64,000 nucleotides of DNA from Bacteroidales bacterium (GTDB lineage: Bacteria > Bacteroidota > Bacteroidia > Bacteroidales > Muribaculaceae). How positions within the stretch are numbered: position 1 is the first letter of the stretch; every line of letters starts with the position of its first letter. Position numbers and translations under genes: made by a program. The notes under the pieces are model-generated. The model worked only from the letters and a program-made list of their open reading frames with translations, searched no databases and was not told the origin of the DNA. The DNA is taken from NCBI GenBank assembly GCA_015060975.1, contig SUXI01000001.1, forward strand, positions 124,001 to 188,000. The letters run 5' to 3'. Below, in pieces: positions 54,355 through 63,520 of this stretch.

Positions 54355-55278
54355 ATGGCAAAAAAGTTGACACATAAACCGGGAGCCGAGCGTCAGCGTT
54401 TTCGTCCCGACGTGATAGAAACTTATGAGGTTACAACCGAAACCACGTTGTTGCAATTCCTATTTGAATCAATGCCGCAACGCAAGCGTGTTACAGTCAA
54501 AGATTATCTCAAGCATAATCAGGTGGCAGTAAACAATGTGCCGTTGACTCAATTTAATACGGAGTTGCATGTTGGAGATGAGGTAAAAGTGAATATATCG
54601 CGAGAGTTTCCTGTTTTTTATAATAGGCGCGTACAATTAGTATATGAGGATGAATATATTATTGTGGTGAATAAAGGATATGGCTTGCTTTCAATGGGGA
54701 CCGACAAGGTAAAAGAAGGCACGGCCTATTCGATTGTGCGTGATTATGTGAAATGGCAAGACCCTAGAAATAAGATATTTATTGTACATCGTCTTGATCG
54801 TGATACATCGGGGTTGATGATGTTTGCCAAGAGTGTTGAGGCTAAAGAAGCAATGCAACATAATTGGAACAATATGGTGCTTAATCGTAAGTATCTTGCG
54901 GTTGTAGAAGGTAAGGTTGAAGAACCCGAGGGGACAATTAAAAGCTATCTTGCCGAGAATGCTCAATTTGAAGTGTATTCAACTGAGAATCCCGATGAAG
55001 GTCAGCTTGCGGTTACCCGATATAAAACTCTGAAGTGTAAAAATGGTTACACATTGCTTGAAGTCGAGCTTGATACAGGTCGCAAGAATCAGATTCGTGT
55101 TCACATGAAAGATATTGGGCACCCAATAGCGGGAGACCGAAAATATGGAGCAAAAACAAGCCCTATTCATCGTTTGGCTCTACATGCTCAAACACTCCGT
55201 TTTATTCATCCCATCACTCGCAAGGATATGAATTTTACTACTCCTATCCCTTCATCATTTGAGAAAATGGTGAAATAA
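54355..55278 (+). CDS. RluA-family pseudouridine synthase
   Basis: A 307-residue enzyme that converts uridine to pseudouridine in rRNA or tRNA. An S4-type RNA-binding domain lies at about residues 40-85 (RKRVTVKDYLKHNQVAVN). The catalytic motif HRLDRDTSGLMMFAKS is at 145-160 with Asp148. The product motif TGRKNQIRVHM lies near 241. It is near in size to RluD/RluC types. The target position is not determined. It starts 5 bases after topA. Confidence 0.93.
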   Translation: MAKKLTHKPGAERQRFRPDVIETYEVTTETTLLQFLFESMPQRKRVTVKDYLKHNQVAVNNVPLTQFNTELHVGDEVKVNISREFPVFYNRRVQLVYEDEYIIVVNKGYGLLSMGTDKVKEGTAYSIVRDYVKWQDPRNKIFIVHRLDRDTSGLMMFAKSVEAKEAMQHNWNNMVLNRKYLAVVEGKVEEPEGTIKSYLAENAQFEVYSTENPDEGQLAVTRYKTLKCKNGYTLLEVELDTGRKNQIRVHMKDIGHPIAGDRKYGAKTSPIHRLALHAQTLRFIHPITRKDMNFTTPIPSSFEKMVK

Positions 55279-55285
55279 ATTCAGA

Positions 55286-56140
55286 ATGCTTAACGCATTG
55301 AAAACGGTCGTTGGAATAGGAGAGGTGTTGTGGGATATGCTCCCTAATGGCAAGCAACTTGGAGGTGCGCCTATAAATTTCGCATATCATGTAACGCAAT
55401 TAGGATTGCGAGGCATCGCAGTTAGTGCTGTGGGGAATGACTCTCTTGGAGATGAAATTATTGCATGTCTTAATGCTCATTCAATAGAGAATATAATTGA
55501 ACGCATAAATTTTCCCACGGGTATAGTTAATGTGACTATTGATTCTTCAGGGATTCCTCAATATGATATATGTCAAGATGTGGCGTGGGATAAAATTTCT
55601 TTTTCACCACAGCTTACACGGCTTGCATTGGATGCCGATGCTGTGTGTTTTGGCACTCTTGGGCAACGTAACGCTGTTTCGCGAGTAGCAATAAGGAAAT
55701 TTGTTGAAATGTTGCCTGATAACTGTTTGCGGATATGTGACATTAATATACGTCAAAGTTATTATACTCACGAAATAATTGAATGGTCATTGCGTCATTG
55801 TGATATTCTTAAAGTGAATAATGATGAGTTGGATTTACTAAAGTCAATATTAGGGCTACCCGATGATAATAATATGGCGTGTATTTCTATTCTACATAAA
55901 TACAATTTGAAAGTTGTGATATTGACATTGGGAGAGTATGGTAGCTGGATTTATTCGGCAAATGAGAAGAGTTATGAGCCTACTCCCGAAGTGAATGTTA
56001 TTGATACAGTGGGGGCTGGAGATTCATTTACCGCGTCATTTGTTGTGTCTTACCTTAATGGAGAATCAATAAAGGAATCACATCGACATGCAGTTGCGGT
56101 CTCGGCTCAAACATGTACACATCCCGGGGCGATGCGGTGA
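55286..56140 (+). CDS. PfkB-family carbohydrate kinase (fructokinase-like)
   Basis: A 284-residue ribokinase-fold sugar kinase. It opens VGIGEVLWDMLPNGKQLGGA, the substrate-binding segment, and carries DTVGAGDSFTASFVV near 239-253, with the catalytic Asp near 246. Fructose is the likely substrate by overall resemblance (LGGAPINFAYHVTQLG), but is unproven. It starts 7 bases after the synthase gene and ends near a terminator. Confidence 0.9.
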   Translation: MLNALKTVVGIGEVLWDMLPNGKQLGGAPINFAYHVTQLGLRGIAVSAVGNDSLGDEIIACLNAHSIENIIERINFPTGIVNVTIDSSGIPQYDICQDVAWDKISFSPQLTRLALDADAVCFGTLGQRNAVSRVAIRKFVEMLPDNCLRICDINIRQSYYTHEIIEWSLRHCDILKVNNDELDLLKSILGLPDDNNMACISILHKYNLKVVILTLGEYGSWIYSANEKSYEPTPEVNVIDTVGAGDSFTASFVVSYLNGESIKESHRHAVAVSAQTCTHPGAMR

Positions 56141-56152
56141 TTATATAAAAAC

Positions 56153-56188
56153 GAGATGTGTCATTTTTTTTGAATTTTGACACATCTC
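56153..56188. terminator. Bidirectional terminator between convergent genes
   Basis: GAGATGTGTCA (56153-56163) pairs with TGACACATCTC (56178-56188). T residues follow on the plus side and A residues precede on the other. Confidence 0.85.
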
Positions 56189-56218
56189 TTTCCTATTTGT
56201 CATTAAACCTGTTGATTC

Positions 56219-57187
56219 TTATTTGGCGATGATTCGTTTAATCCATCGACTCTCAGACGATTCGGCAATCACAATTATAGGGTGTTTTGTTACGCCGATG
56301 TGTATATCGCAAGCCGATGATGATTTGTCCCATACAGCTTTGGCAATCATTCTGCCATCTACCCCAATTATTGTGACATTATAATCATCGGTGCGAAGCT
56401 GCTCTGAAAGCAATGTGCATACCCCGTTTTCGGCTTTTACGGTTATCGGCATTGTGAATATGGCGTTTTCAATACCGCCACTCTCAACTATCTCAAATGG
56501 TTCGCTGCTCAACAAGCTCCATTTTCCATAGCAATCTTTTATTCTCACGTTCAATTGGTGGTCTCCAAGTGAAAGGGAATCAATGTCGATAGTAAAGGTC
56601 GCATTTACTTGATTCTCGCCGGTAATATCAACCATCGTTCCGCAACCTTCACCGGGGTCGTTGTCGATGAAATATTCCATAGCGGTCACCAACCCATTTA
56701 TAGTATAAACATATATCGGCTTTGAAATCACTGTTGACCATTGATTCATATTGTCCTTGGCTCTCACGCAAAACAGATGCGCACCGTTGTCAATTTCGGC
56801 AGTGTTGATTGCATATCCTTTTTCTCCCACCGCAACGGCGGTTATGGCAGAGGCTTTGTCATATCCCGGATCTATATCCCAAAAATACTCCATTTTTGTG
56901 ATTGTTGAGGCAGCGTCTTTCTTGATGAGAATGGGTTTGCCTATGGTTGACGACCAATTCCCTTTAGAGTCTTGCGAACGGAACCACAGTGTGTGGACAC
57001 CATAATCAACGTTGTCAAAGTTTATTCTCAGGCTGTTTTCGCCGGTCGTCGCCGCTACGATAGTACCTTTTCCATGCCCCGGGTCTTTATCCCAGAAGTA
57101 TTCCACTTTGTCGGGCGTTTGCGCATTTGCAACAGCGCCGCTTAACAAAAATGAGAGGCATAGATATTTATAAACCGAATGTTTCAT
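56219..57187 (-). CDS. Secreted protein with three DPG-type repeats and sorting-domain-like tail
   Basis: A 322-residue exported protein with a signal peptide (MKHSVYKYLCLSFLLSGAVANA). Three repeats of about 75 residues follow, each beginning EYFWD/EYFID then DPG (near 31, 105, 176) and ending in H.L.VR.KD..G.WS (for example VHTLWFRSQDSKGNWSS). This repeat is common in exported Bacteroidetes surface proteins. The tail (VTIIGVDGRMIAKAVW ... SRWIKRIIAK) resembles a type IX sorting domain. The start overlaps the stop of the gene at 57184 by 4 bases, so the two are cotranscribed. Confidence 0.8.
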   Translation of the reverse strand: MKHSVYKYLCLSFLLSGAVANAQTPDKVEYFWDKDPGHGKGTIVAATTGENSLRINFDNVDYGVHTLWFRSQDSKGNWSSTIGKPILIKKDAASTITKMEYFWDIDPGYDKASAITAVAVGEKGYAINTAEIDNGAHLFCVRAKDNMNQWSTVISKPIYVYTINGLVTAMEYFIDNDPGEGCGTMVDITGENQVNATFTIDIDSLSLGDHQLNVRIKDCYGKWSLLSSEPFEIVESGGIENAIFTMPITVKAENGVCTLLSEQLRTDDYNVTIIGVDGRMIAKAVWDKSSSACDIHIGVTKHPIIVIAESSESRWIKRIIAK

Positions 57188-58137
57188 TTTGAAATGCCTA
57201 TTTTAACGGTTACATTAAGTTCTTTTCCCTTGGCTACCGATGCGGGTACCTCTACATCCTCAATCACCGGTCCGGCTGGAACACCCGACAAAACGTATGG
57301 ATCTTCACCGGCAAATGCACCATATATGCCATTTGAAAGCATAGTCTCAATATCATATACTTGTTTGTCGCTGGCTAATTCTCCGGATTTCGGGCTAATT
57401 AAGTTGTCATTTGGAACTTGGTAATTATTGTTGTATGTACAAGCAGAATTTGAACTACTATTAAAAATACCTCCAATATTATTCTCTATAATACAGCCTT
57501 TCATATTATTTGTTACGACACGGTCATTAAGATAACAAGCGAAAGTATTATTTGCTATTGTACTATTAGCTAAGCCTGAAATCCCAGAATAGGTAGTGTG
57601 CTCAATAATATTATTGGTGATAAATATACCTTCTTTATGTTTGTTACCATCAATAAATATTCCTCCAATAATATAATTTTGAGAAATAATAACATTGTTT
57701 GCATTTCCCATTAATTTGACATTGTCATATAATCCACTGCCCGAATATATATAACATCTTTTAACCACAGTTTTAGGGGCATCTATTTTAAGTCCTCGTT
57801 CTATTTCTAATCCAACAATTTGTGCTCCTTCTGCGACAAGTGATACTACATGAAATTTTGCACTGCTTGCATTTTCTTTAGTCTGATTATTTTTGTCAAG
57901 CCAATATCCGGGTCCCATTACGACCACTTTTTTATTAATAAACATTGTATCTGATGGGTAATGAATGGTGTTTGAGCCGTCAAACATGATGGTGTCGCCA
58001 TCAACGGCATCGTTTTGGGCATCATAGTAGTTGGTGTAAGGTGCCGATGATCCTGCGACGTTGCTAACTCTCAAAACTTTTGCATTTGCCGAAAGTGTAA
58101 TAGCGGCTAATGCGATAAAAAGGGTAATCTTTTTCAT
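57184..58137 (-). CDS. Secreted right-handed beta-helix protein
   Basis: A 317-residue exported protein with signal peptide MKKITLFIALAAITLSANA. The body (about residues 30-250) has repeated short strands with Asn/Gly turns (VIISQNYIIGGIFIDGN, GIFITNNIIEHTTYSG, GCIIENNIGGIF), the pattern of a right-handed beta-helix. Such folds often bind or cut polysaccharide; no catalytic residues are identified. A tail of about 45 residues (SGVPAGPVIEDVEVPAS) is proline-rich. It is translationally coupled to the DPG-repeat gene through a 4-base overlap. Confidence 0.8.
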   Translation of the reverse strand: MKKITLFIALAAITLSANAKVLRVSNVAGSSAPYTNYYDAQNDAVDGDTIMFDGSNTIHYPSDTMFINKKVVVMGPGYWLDKNNQTKENASSAKFHVVSLVAEGAQIVGLEIERGLKIDAPKTVVKRCYIYSGSGLYDNVKLMGNANNVIISQNYIIGGIFIDGNKHKEGIFITNNIIEHTTYSGISGLANSTIANNTFACYLNDRVVTNNMKGCIIENNIGGIFNSSSNSACTYNNNYQVPNDNLISPKSGELASDKQVYDIETMLSNGIYGAFAGEDPYVLSGVPAGPVIEDVEVPASVAKGKELNVTVKIGISK

Positions 58138-58172
58138 AAATAATAAATTTTAAAATGTTAATATATGTGTTG

Positions 58173-58180
58173 CAAATTTA
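58173..58180 (-). promoter_or_regulatory. -7 element of the beta-helix/DPG operon
   Basis: Minus-strand TAAATTTG lies 35 bases before the start codon at 58137. Confidence 0.55.
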
Positions 58181-58392
58181 CAAACATTGCAATTTACCCC
58201 CCCATTTTTAGTTAAAGAATGTTAAAATTATCATGCTAAGGTTTACTGGGAGAAATCAACAATGAAATAATTTTGATGCAAATGTAATGGGATAGTTGAA
58301 AATTGTTTTTATAGGGAAGATTAATAAATGACGAATTAACGTGTTTTTATTATGAATTATGTGTTTAGGATATATGAATATGTGGAAAATTA

Positions 58393-58424
58393 AACTTCCC
58401 CTATGCTATGCGACAGAGGAAGTT
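58393..58424 (-). terminator. Terminator of the division cluster
   Basis: AACTTCC (58393-58399) pairs with GGAAGTT (58418-58424); on the minus strand the stem is followed by TAATTTT. Confidence 0.75.
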
Positions 58425-58469
58425 CTATACCGGTCTTCTTTTTTGTGAGACTGAAACGAAAAAGGTTTA

Positions 58470-59801
58470 TCACATGAAACTTACGGTTTGTCCTTCGCGC
58501 CCCTTCTCAATATTTATATTATGGTTGCTTTCTGTTTTTTTGAAATTGCGCAATCGTTCAACAACATCTTTATCACGGTTATAAGTCGGGAATTTTTCAA
58601 GTAATTCCACGATTGAGTCGTCATCCATCATTTCAGTACTAAGGGTGATGTATCGTTGACTATCCTTCAGCCGTTGCATATTGTCGATTTTTTCACCGCC
58701 ATATACATCGCGTATTCTGTCGTTTACTGGTTGAGGTTCTGTTTTTTCCGGCTTTTTGGGCGAGAAAAAGATTGTTGTTTTGTTTTTATCGGCATTTTTG
58801 TCTTCACTCAATGTGACATCAAATCCCGCCGCAAGTATAGTGATTTTTACCGATTCTCCAAGAGATTCATCAATAGTCGCACCCCATATAATATCAACAT
58901 CGGGGTTGATATTGGTGATGAATGAAGTGATTTCATTTGATTCATTCATTGTGAAAGGACGACTGGAATTGGCGGCAAAGTAAATGTTAAATAATAACTT
59001 TTTGGACTTTAGTATATCTCTATTCTTGAGCAATGGAGAATTAATGGCATCTTGGAATGCTTTAGTCACACGACCTTCACCTTCTCCATAACCACTTGAA
59101 ATGATTGCGGCTCCACCATTGCGCAATGTTGTGTCAACATCATTAAAGTCGAGGTTTACATATCCCTCCTCTGTTATAAGTTCAGAGATGCTGCGGGCTG
59201 CTGTGGTGAGGGTGTCATCGGCTTTGCCAAATGCGTTTAAAAAGTCGAGGTCGCCATAAATATCATTTAATCGTTGGTTGTTTATTACCAACAATGCATC
59301 AACATGTTTGCTCATTTCGTTTGCACCGTCAAGAGCTTTAAGTATCTTTTTTTCGCCTTCAAAGAGGAATGGAATAGTTACGATACCTACAGTTAATAAC
59401 CCTTTCTCTTTTGCTACTTTAGCGACAATAGGTGCGGCTCCGGTTCCTGTGCCGCCGCCCATGCCGGCCGTGACAAAAACCATATTTATTCCCGGAGAAA
59501 ATAATGCTTCAATATCTTCAACGCTTTCTTCAGCGGCAATACGTGCCAATTCGGGTTTATTACCAGCGCCACGACCAAATGTTGTATTTGGTCCGAGTAA
59601 TAATTTTGTAGGAACAGGCGAATTTTTCAATGCTTGACGGTCGGTGTTGCATACTACAAATTCAACATCTTTAATATTTTGTTTGAACATGTTGTTTATG
59701 GCATTATTGCCGCCGCCACCAACTCCTATAACCATAATCTCGGGAGTGGGGTTGTCTCTAATTACAAAATTAGAACTATCTTCAATTTCTTCTATACTCA
59801 T
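58470..59801 (-). CDS. ftsZ: Cell-division GTPase FtsZ
   Basis: A 443-residue tubulin-like GTPase that forms the division ring. The GTP-binding motif GGGTGTGAAP lies at 115-124, and GGGGNNAINNM near 28-38. The core ends near 325; a linker of about 70 residues and a short C-terminal end follow. The end (GREGQTVSFM) is not a plain match to the usual FtsA-binding peptide. It is the last gene of the murG-murC-ftsQ-ftsA-ftsZ series, 40 bases after ftsA. Confidence 0.97.
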   Translation of the reverse strand: MSIEEIEDSSNFVIRDNPTPEIMVIGVGGGGNNAINNMFKQNIKDVEFVVCNTDRQALKNSPVPTKLLLGPNTTFGRGAGNKPELARIAAEESVEDIEALFSPGINMVFVTAGMGGGTGTGAAPIVAKVAKEKGLLTVGIVTIPFLFEGEKKILKALDGANEMSKHVDALLVINNQRLNDIYGDLDFLNAFGKADDTLTTAARSISELITEEGYVNLDFNDVDTTLRNGGAAIISSGYGEGEGRVTKAFQDAINSPLLKNRDILKSKKLLFNIYFAANSSRPFTMNESNEITSFITNINPDVDIIWGATIDESLGESVKITILAAGFDVTLSEDKNADKNKTTIFFSPKKPEKTEPQPVNDRIRDVYGGEKIDNMQRLKDSQRYITLSTEMMDDDSIVELLEKFPTYNRDKDVVERLRNFKKTESNHNINIEKGREGQTVSFM

Positions 59802-59841
59802 AGTTTACAGCATTTATCACATTTATAATCAACCAAATTTA

Positions 59842-61194
59842 TTAATCTTCATATCCTTCTTCGGCAAGAAAGCGTTTTAGCGTTTCTTCTAGTTTTTTTG
59901 CTAATGAAAGTTTTGATGAATTTGATACTTTTGGCTTAATTTTTTCTTTTGGTTTATTTTCGATTTCTTTGGAGTATTCATCGACAATAATATTGTTTTC
60001 TTCGGGAAGAATTTCTTGGGGGGAATTATAATTGCCGTTTTCCATACAGCTAATTTTCGATGATGATTTTGCAACAGAATACAATACAGCTATGACATCA
60101 AGCACATCGTTAGGTTGAATGCGGTTGTCTGAAATGTGTATTGTGTTGTCAATCATTCCTTTTCTCACTTTTAATGAACTTTGGAATTCCAACAGGGTGT
60201 TGAATCCGTTGAGTTTCGCCCCGCATCCTACTATGATAATGCCACTTGGCAAGTCGGTCGGTTTTAATCCGGCTTGTTCTATTTGAGCAACGATATTAAT
60301 TGCTATTTCTCCCGCTCGATATTGAACGTAGTTGTTAATCTCGGCATCGTCAATATTATCAATCATGGTGGATTTTCCACCCATGCCGGTTGTTTCTTGT
60401 GGATTAGCATTGGCTTGTTGCTTAATTTTTTCAGCGGTTTCTTCGGTAATGCTGAGTGCGGTCAAGTCTCGTGTAATATTGCGCGACCCCATGGGGATTG
60501 TTATTAAATGCTGTAGTACCCCATTTTTGTGGATTGATACGGTGGTAGTTTCTGCACCGAGATCAACCAACATGCATCCTAACTGAGTTTCCTCAGAGTT
60601 TAAAACTAAACGTGATAATGCCATTTGACGTACAATATATCCGTTTATATCTAATTGTAAACGTTCCTCAATAACGCGGTTTATGTTTTTTATAATTTGA
60701 GGACGACAAGTAATTATGTTTAGAGATGCTTTTAAAAGATGCCCAAATGTACCTATTGGATTGGAATGTGCCATGTTGTCAACAGCAAAGCCCATTGGCA
60801 CTATCTCAACTATTTCTTTATCGAGAGTGGAGTCATTTCTTGCGTCATTAATTAACTTAGAAATAATATCTCCGGTAATTTCTGATTCTTCGTCGAAATG
60901 TGTCTCAACATCACGTTTATATGACATCATGGAGCGCCCGCCTAAAGCGATATATACTCCGTTCACTTTGCGAGGTGAGATGTTGGCACGAGATTCCAAT
61001 GCTGAAATTACAGAAGCGACAGCCGATTTAACTTCTTCTACATTTTGAATACAGCCATATCTTACGCAATCAACCAATTTTTGTTGCTCTAATGCTACAA
61101 CTTTTAATGTTTCATTGGTGTCGATATAGCCAACAGCACCGGTAATCCCGGAACTGCCTATTTCAATAGCTACAATATATATGGGTTCTTTCAT
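59842..61194 (-). CDS. ftsA: Cell-division protein FtsA
   Basis: A 450-residue actin-like protein that ties FtsZ to the membrane. The start (IYIVAIEIGSSGITGAVGYI) is the phosphate-1 motif, and VDLGAETTTVSIHKNG near 207 is phosphate-2. The 1C domain lies between. The C-terminal end (LAKKLEETLKRFLAEEGYED) may be the membrane-binding amphipathic helix. It lies between ftsQ and ftsZ. Confidence 0.95.
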   Translation of the reverse strand: MKEPIYIVAIEIGSSGITGAVGYIDTNETLKVVALEQQKLVDCVRYGCIQNVEEVKSAVASVISALESRANISPRKVNGVYIALGGRSMMSYKRDVETHFDEESEITGDIISKLINDARNDSTLDKEIVEIVPMGFAVDNMAHSNPIGTFGHLLKASLNIITCRPQIIKNINRVIEERLQLDINGYIVRQMALSRLVLNSEETQLGCMLVDLGAETTTVSIHKNGVLQHLITIPMGSRNITRDLTALSITEETAEKIKQQANANPQETTGMGGKSTMIDNIDDAEINNYVQYRAGEIAINIVAQIEQAGLKPTDLPSGIIIVGCGAKLNGFNTLLEFQSSLKVRKGMIDNTIHISDNRIQPNDVLDVIAVLYSVAKSSSKISCMENGNYNSPQEILPEENNIIVDEYSKEIENKPKEKIKPKVSNSSKLSLAKKLEETLKRFLAEEGYED

Positions 61195-61201
61195 AATTGG
61201 G

Positions 61202-62134
61202 TTATATTTTACTTTTTGTTAGCTTGTTTTGAGTTGCTGTTTTTTGATTTGTTTCTTTTGTTTCAGAATTAACGGTTTCATTTGCGTTTTCGTTGCTATT
61301 TGAAGAAATCGCAATAGAGGATACATTCATTGTTTCCACTTCGACTTCTTCCTCATCAATTGAATCGTTATATGACGGAATGAATTGTTTGACAGGTTTG
61401 ATACTTCGGGAAGCTACCGCTTGTCCGTCCCATTTTAATGATATTGTATCATAATAATTCCAACCTTTTATGGGTAAAACTTTTTGATACATGGTCCTTA
61501 AACGAGAAAATTTATTTTCTAATAATGATGTGTCACCAAGATTTATAACATGTCCTTTTATGGAAGGGACTAGAATAATATCGTTGTTTGGAGCAATCTT
61601 TATTGATGATATGACAGAGTTCCATGTTGAATCGTTGTTGATGAAAGATAGTAAAGGGAGTAATGAGATTGCAGATTCTTTAGATGTGATTTTTCCCACA
61701 ATAATGGGAACGTCAATATGATAACGTGCATTCGCTTCCATTTCTTTACCATCTTGGTTAATGTAATAGGATTTCCCATTGTCAAATATTCTTGCAACAG
61801 GGATTAATGGTATTACATTTATTTTTAATTGAAAATTATTAAATATTGCACAAGTGGCTTTCTCAATTTTATCAATGGCATTAAGTTTTTCTTCCAATTC
61901 ATAAGTATTTATATCGTTTAACTTCTTTGAAAGAAATTGATTTTTGTCATTGCCTATTTCTTGTATAATATCCTCAACTGTTACAAATTGTATATTTGCG
62001 GGATCAACGACTGTAATGTCAACACTCCTACACATCTCATCGTGTGCTTTATATTCAGTAAAGCAAAGTGCAACCACTATATAGATTGCTGTCAGAATAG
62101 ATAATATGCACCACAAGATGGTTTTCTTAGTCAT
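61202..62134 (-). CDS. ftsQ: Cell-division protein FtsQ
   Basis: A 310-residue single-pass membrane protein. The membrane helix is ILWCILSILTAIYIVVALCF near residues 5-24. A POTRA-like region follows (about 37-105, SVDITVVDPANIQFVTVEDI). The last 65 residues are rich in Ser, Glu and Thr. The sequence is divergent; the call rests mostly on its place between murC and ftsA. It overlaps murC by 8 bases. Confidence 0.88.
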   Translation of the reverse strand: MTKKTILWCILSILTAIYIVVALCFTEYKAHDEMCRSVDITVVDPANIQFVTVEDIIQEIGNDKNQFLSKKLNDINTYELEEKLNAIDKIEKATCAIFNNFQLKINVIPLIPVARIFDNGKSYYINQDGKEMEANARYHIDVPIIVGKITSKESAISLLPLLSFINNDSTWNSVISSIKIAPNNDIILVPSIKGHVINLGDTSLLENKFSRLRTMYQKVLPIKGWNYYDTISLKWDGQAVASRSIKPVKQFIPSYNDSIDEEEVEVETMNVSSIAISSNSNENANETVNSETKETNQKTATQNKLTKSKI

Positions 62135-63515
62135 TGTTGGTTACGATGTTACAAATTTGAGGAAGATAGTTGCAGATATCTCCAGCTCCTACTGTCAATA
62201 AAATCTCAAAGGTATAATTTTTTATTGTATCTATCAAATTTTCCTTATTAATCAAGTATTTATTTTTGCAATTAATATCGTCAAAAATAATTTTAGAAGT
62301 AATACCTTGTATGGGTAGTTCGCGTGCAGGGTAGATGTCAAGCAATATCACTTCATCGGCAAGTGAAAGAGCTTTTGCAAATTCGGGAGCAAAATCGCGA
62401 GTGCGAGAATATAAATGTGGTTGAAATGCCACCGTAATTCTACGATTTGGATAAAGAGATTTAACCGAATTTATTGATGCTGTTAATTCGTCGGGATGAT
62501 GTGCATAATCATCTATTATTGCGCGACCATTTTCACCCGGCTCTTTCAACCAAAACTCAAATCGGCGTTTTGGTCCCATAAATGATGCCATTGCTTCAGC
62601 GGCTTTGGTGGCTTGCATATCTCCGGTGAGGAAACAGCCTGCCAACGAAGCTATCGCATTTTCAATATTTATCTCTACTGGCACTCCCAATTCAATATCC
62701 TTAATTATCGAACCATCGCAAGCCACAAAGTCAAATGTTATTGTGCCATTGCCTCGACGAATGTTTTGTGCATGAAAATCGCCGTTATCGCGTGAATATG
62801 TATATATTTTCACTCCCGGAGCCACGCGAGGTGTCATTTTTAATCCTTCATGTATAACCAATGCTCCATCTTCACGAATCAATTCGGTGAAATGAGCAAA
62901 ACTTTCAAGATAAGCCTCCTCAGTGCCATAAATGTCAAGATGGTCGGGGTCGGTTGACGTAATCACTGCGATATATGGCGTTAGTTGATGGAATGAACGA
63001 TCATATTCATCGGCTTCAATAACCGAATATGGTGATGTTTCGCTCAACAATAGGTTGCTATTATAATTGCGAAGAATGCCACCTAAAAAGGCATTACACC
63101 CAACCTCACAATTATTGAGAATATGTGCCGCCATTGATGATGTGGTGGTCTTCCCATGTGTGCCGGCAAAGCATAATCCTTTTGAACCGCGTGTAATCAT
63201 ACCCAGCACCGCAGCACGTTTAAGAATCTCGAATCCACCATTGCGAAAGAAATTCAATCCTTTGTGATCGTTGGGAATGGCAGGGGTATAAACTATTAGA
63301 GTTGTATCAGGATTTTTGAAGTCTTCGGGAATGAGATTTACATCATCGTCATACACGATTTCCACACCCTCATCTTCAAGAGCCTTTGTTAATGCTGTTG
63401 GAGTGCGGTCATAGCCTGCGACTTTACAACCACGAGAAAGGAAATAACGTTCGAGTGCTGCCATTCCTATACCTCCGGCACCCACAAAATATATATTTGT
63501 TTTTTTATTGTTCAT
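62127..63515 (-). CDS. murC: UDP-N-acetylmuramate-L-alanine ligase MurC
   Basis: A 462-residue Mur ligase that adds L-Ala to UDP-MurNAc in the cytoplasm. The NAD-like start YFVGAGGIGMAALERYF near 9, the ATP loop GTHGKTTTSSMAAHIL near 118, EADEYDRSFHQL near 167, and DDYAHHPDELTAS near 331 are all present. It lies between murG and ftsQ and overlaps ftsQ by 8 bases. Confidence 0.97.
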   Translation of the reverse strand: MNNKKTNIYFVGAGGIGMAALERYFLSRGCKVAGYDRTPTALTKALEDEGVEIVYDDDVNLIPEDFKNPDTTLIVYTPAIPNDHKGLNFFRNGGFEILKRAAVLGMITRGSKGLCFAGTHGKTTTSSMAAHILNNCEVGCNAFLGGILRNYNSNLLLSETSPYSVIEADEYDRSFHQLTPYIAVITSTDPDHLDIYGTEEAYLESFAHFTELIREDGALVIHEGLKMTPRVAPGVKIYTYSRDNGDFHAQNIRRGNGTITFDFVACDGSIIKDIELGVPVEINIENAIASLAGCFLTGDMQATKAAEAMASFMGPKRRFEFWLKEPGENGRAIIDDYAHHPDELTASINSVKSLYPNRRITVAFQPHLYSRTRDFAPEFAKALSLADEVILLDIYPARELPIQGITSKIIFDDINCKNKYLINKENLIDTIKNYTFEILLTVGAGDICNYLPQICNIVTNND

Positions 63516-63520
63516 TGTTA

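Larger units (their letters stand above)
58138..58469. other. Intergenic region between ftsZ end and the beta-helix gene
   Basis: It holds the promoter at 58173-58180 and the ftsZ terminator at 58393-58424; no gene is seen in the AT-rich stretch between. Confidence 0.7.
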
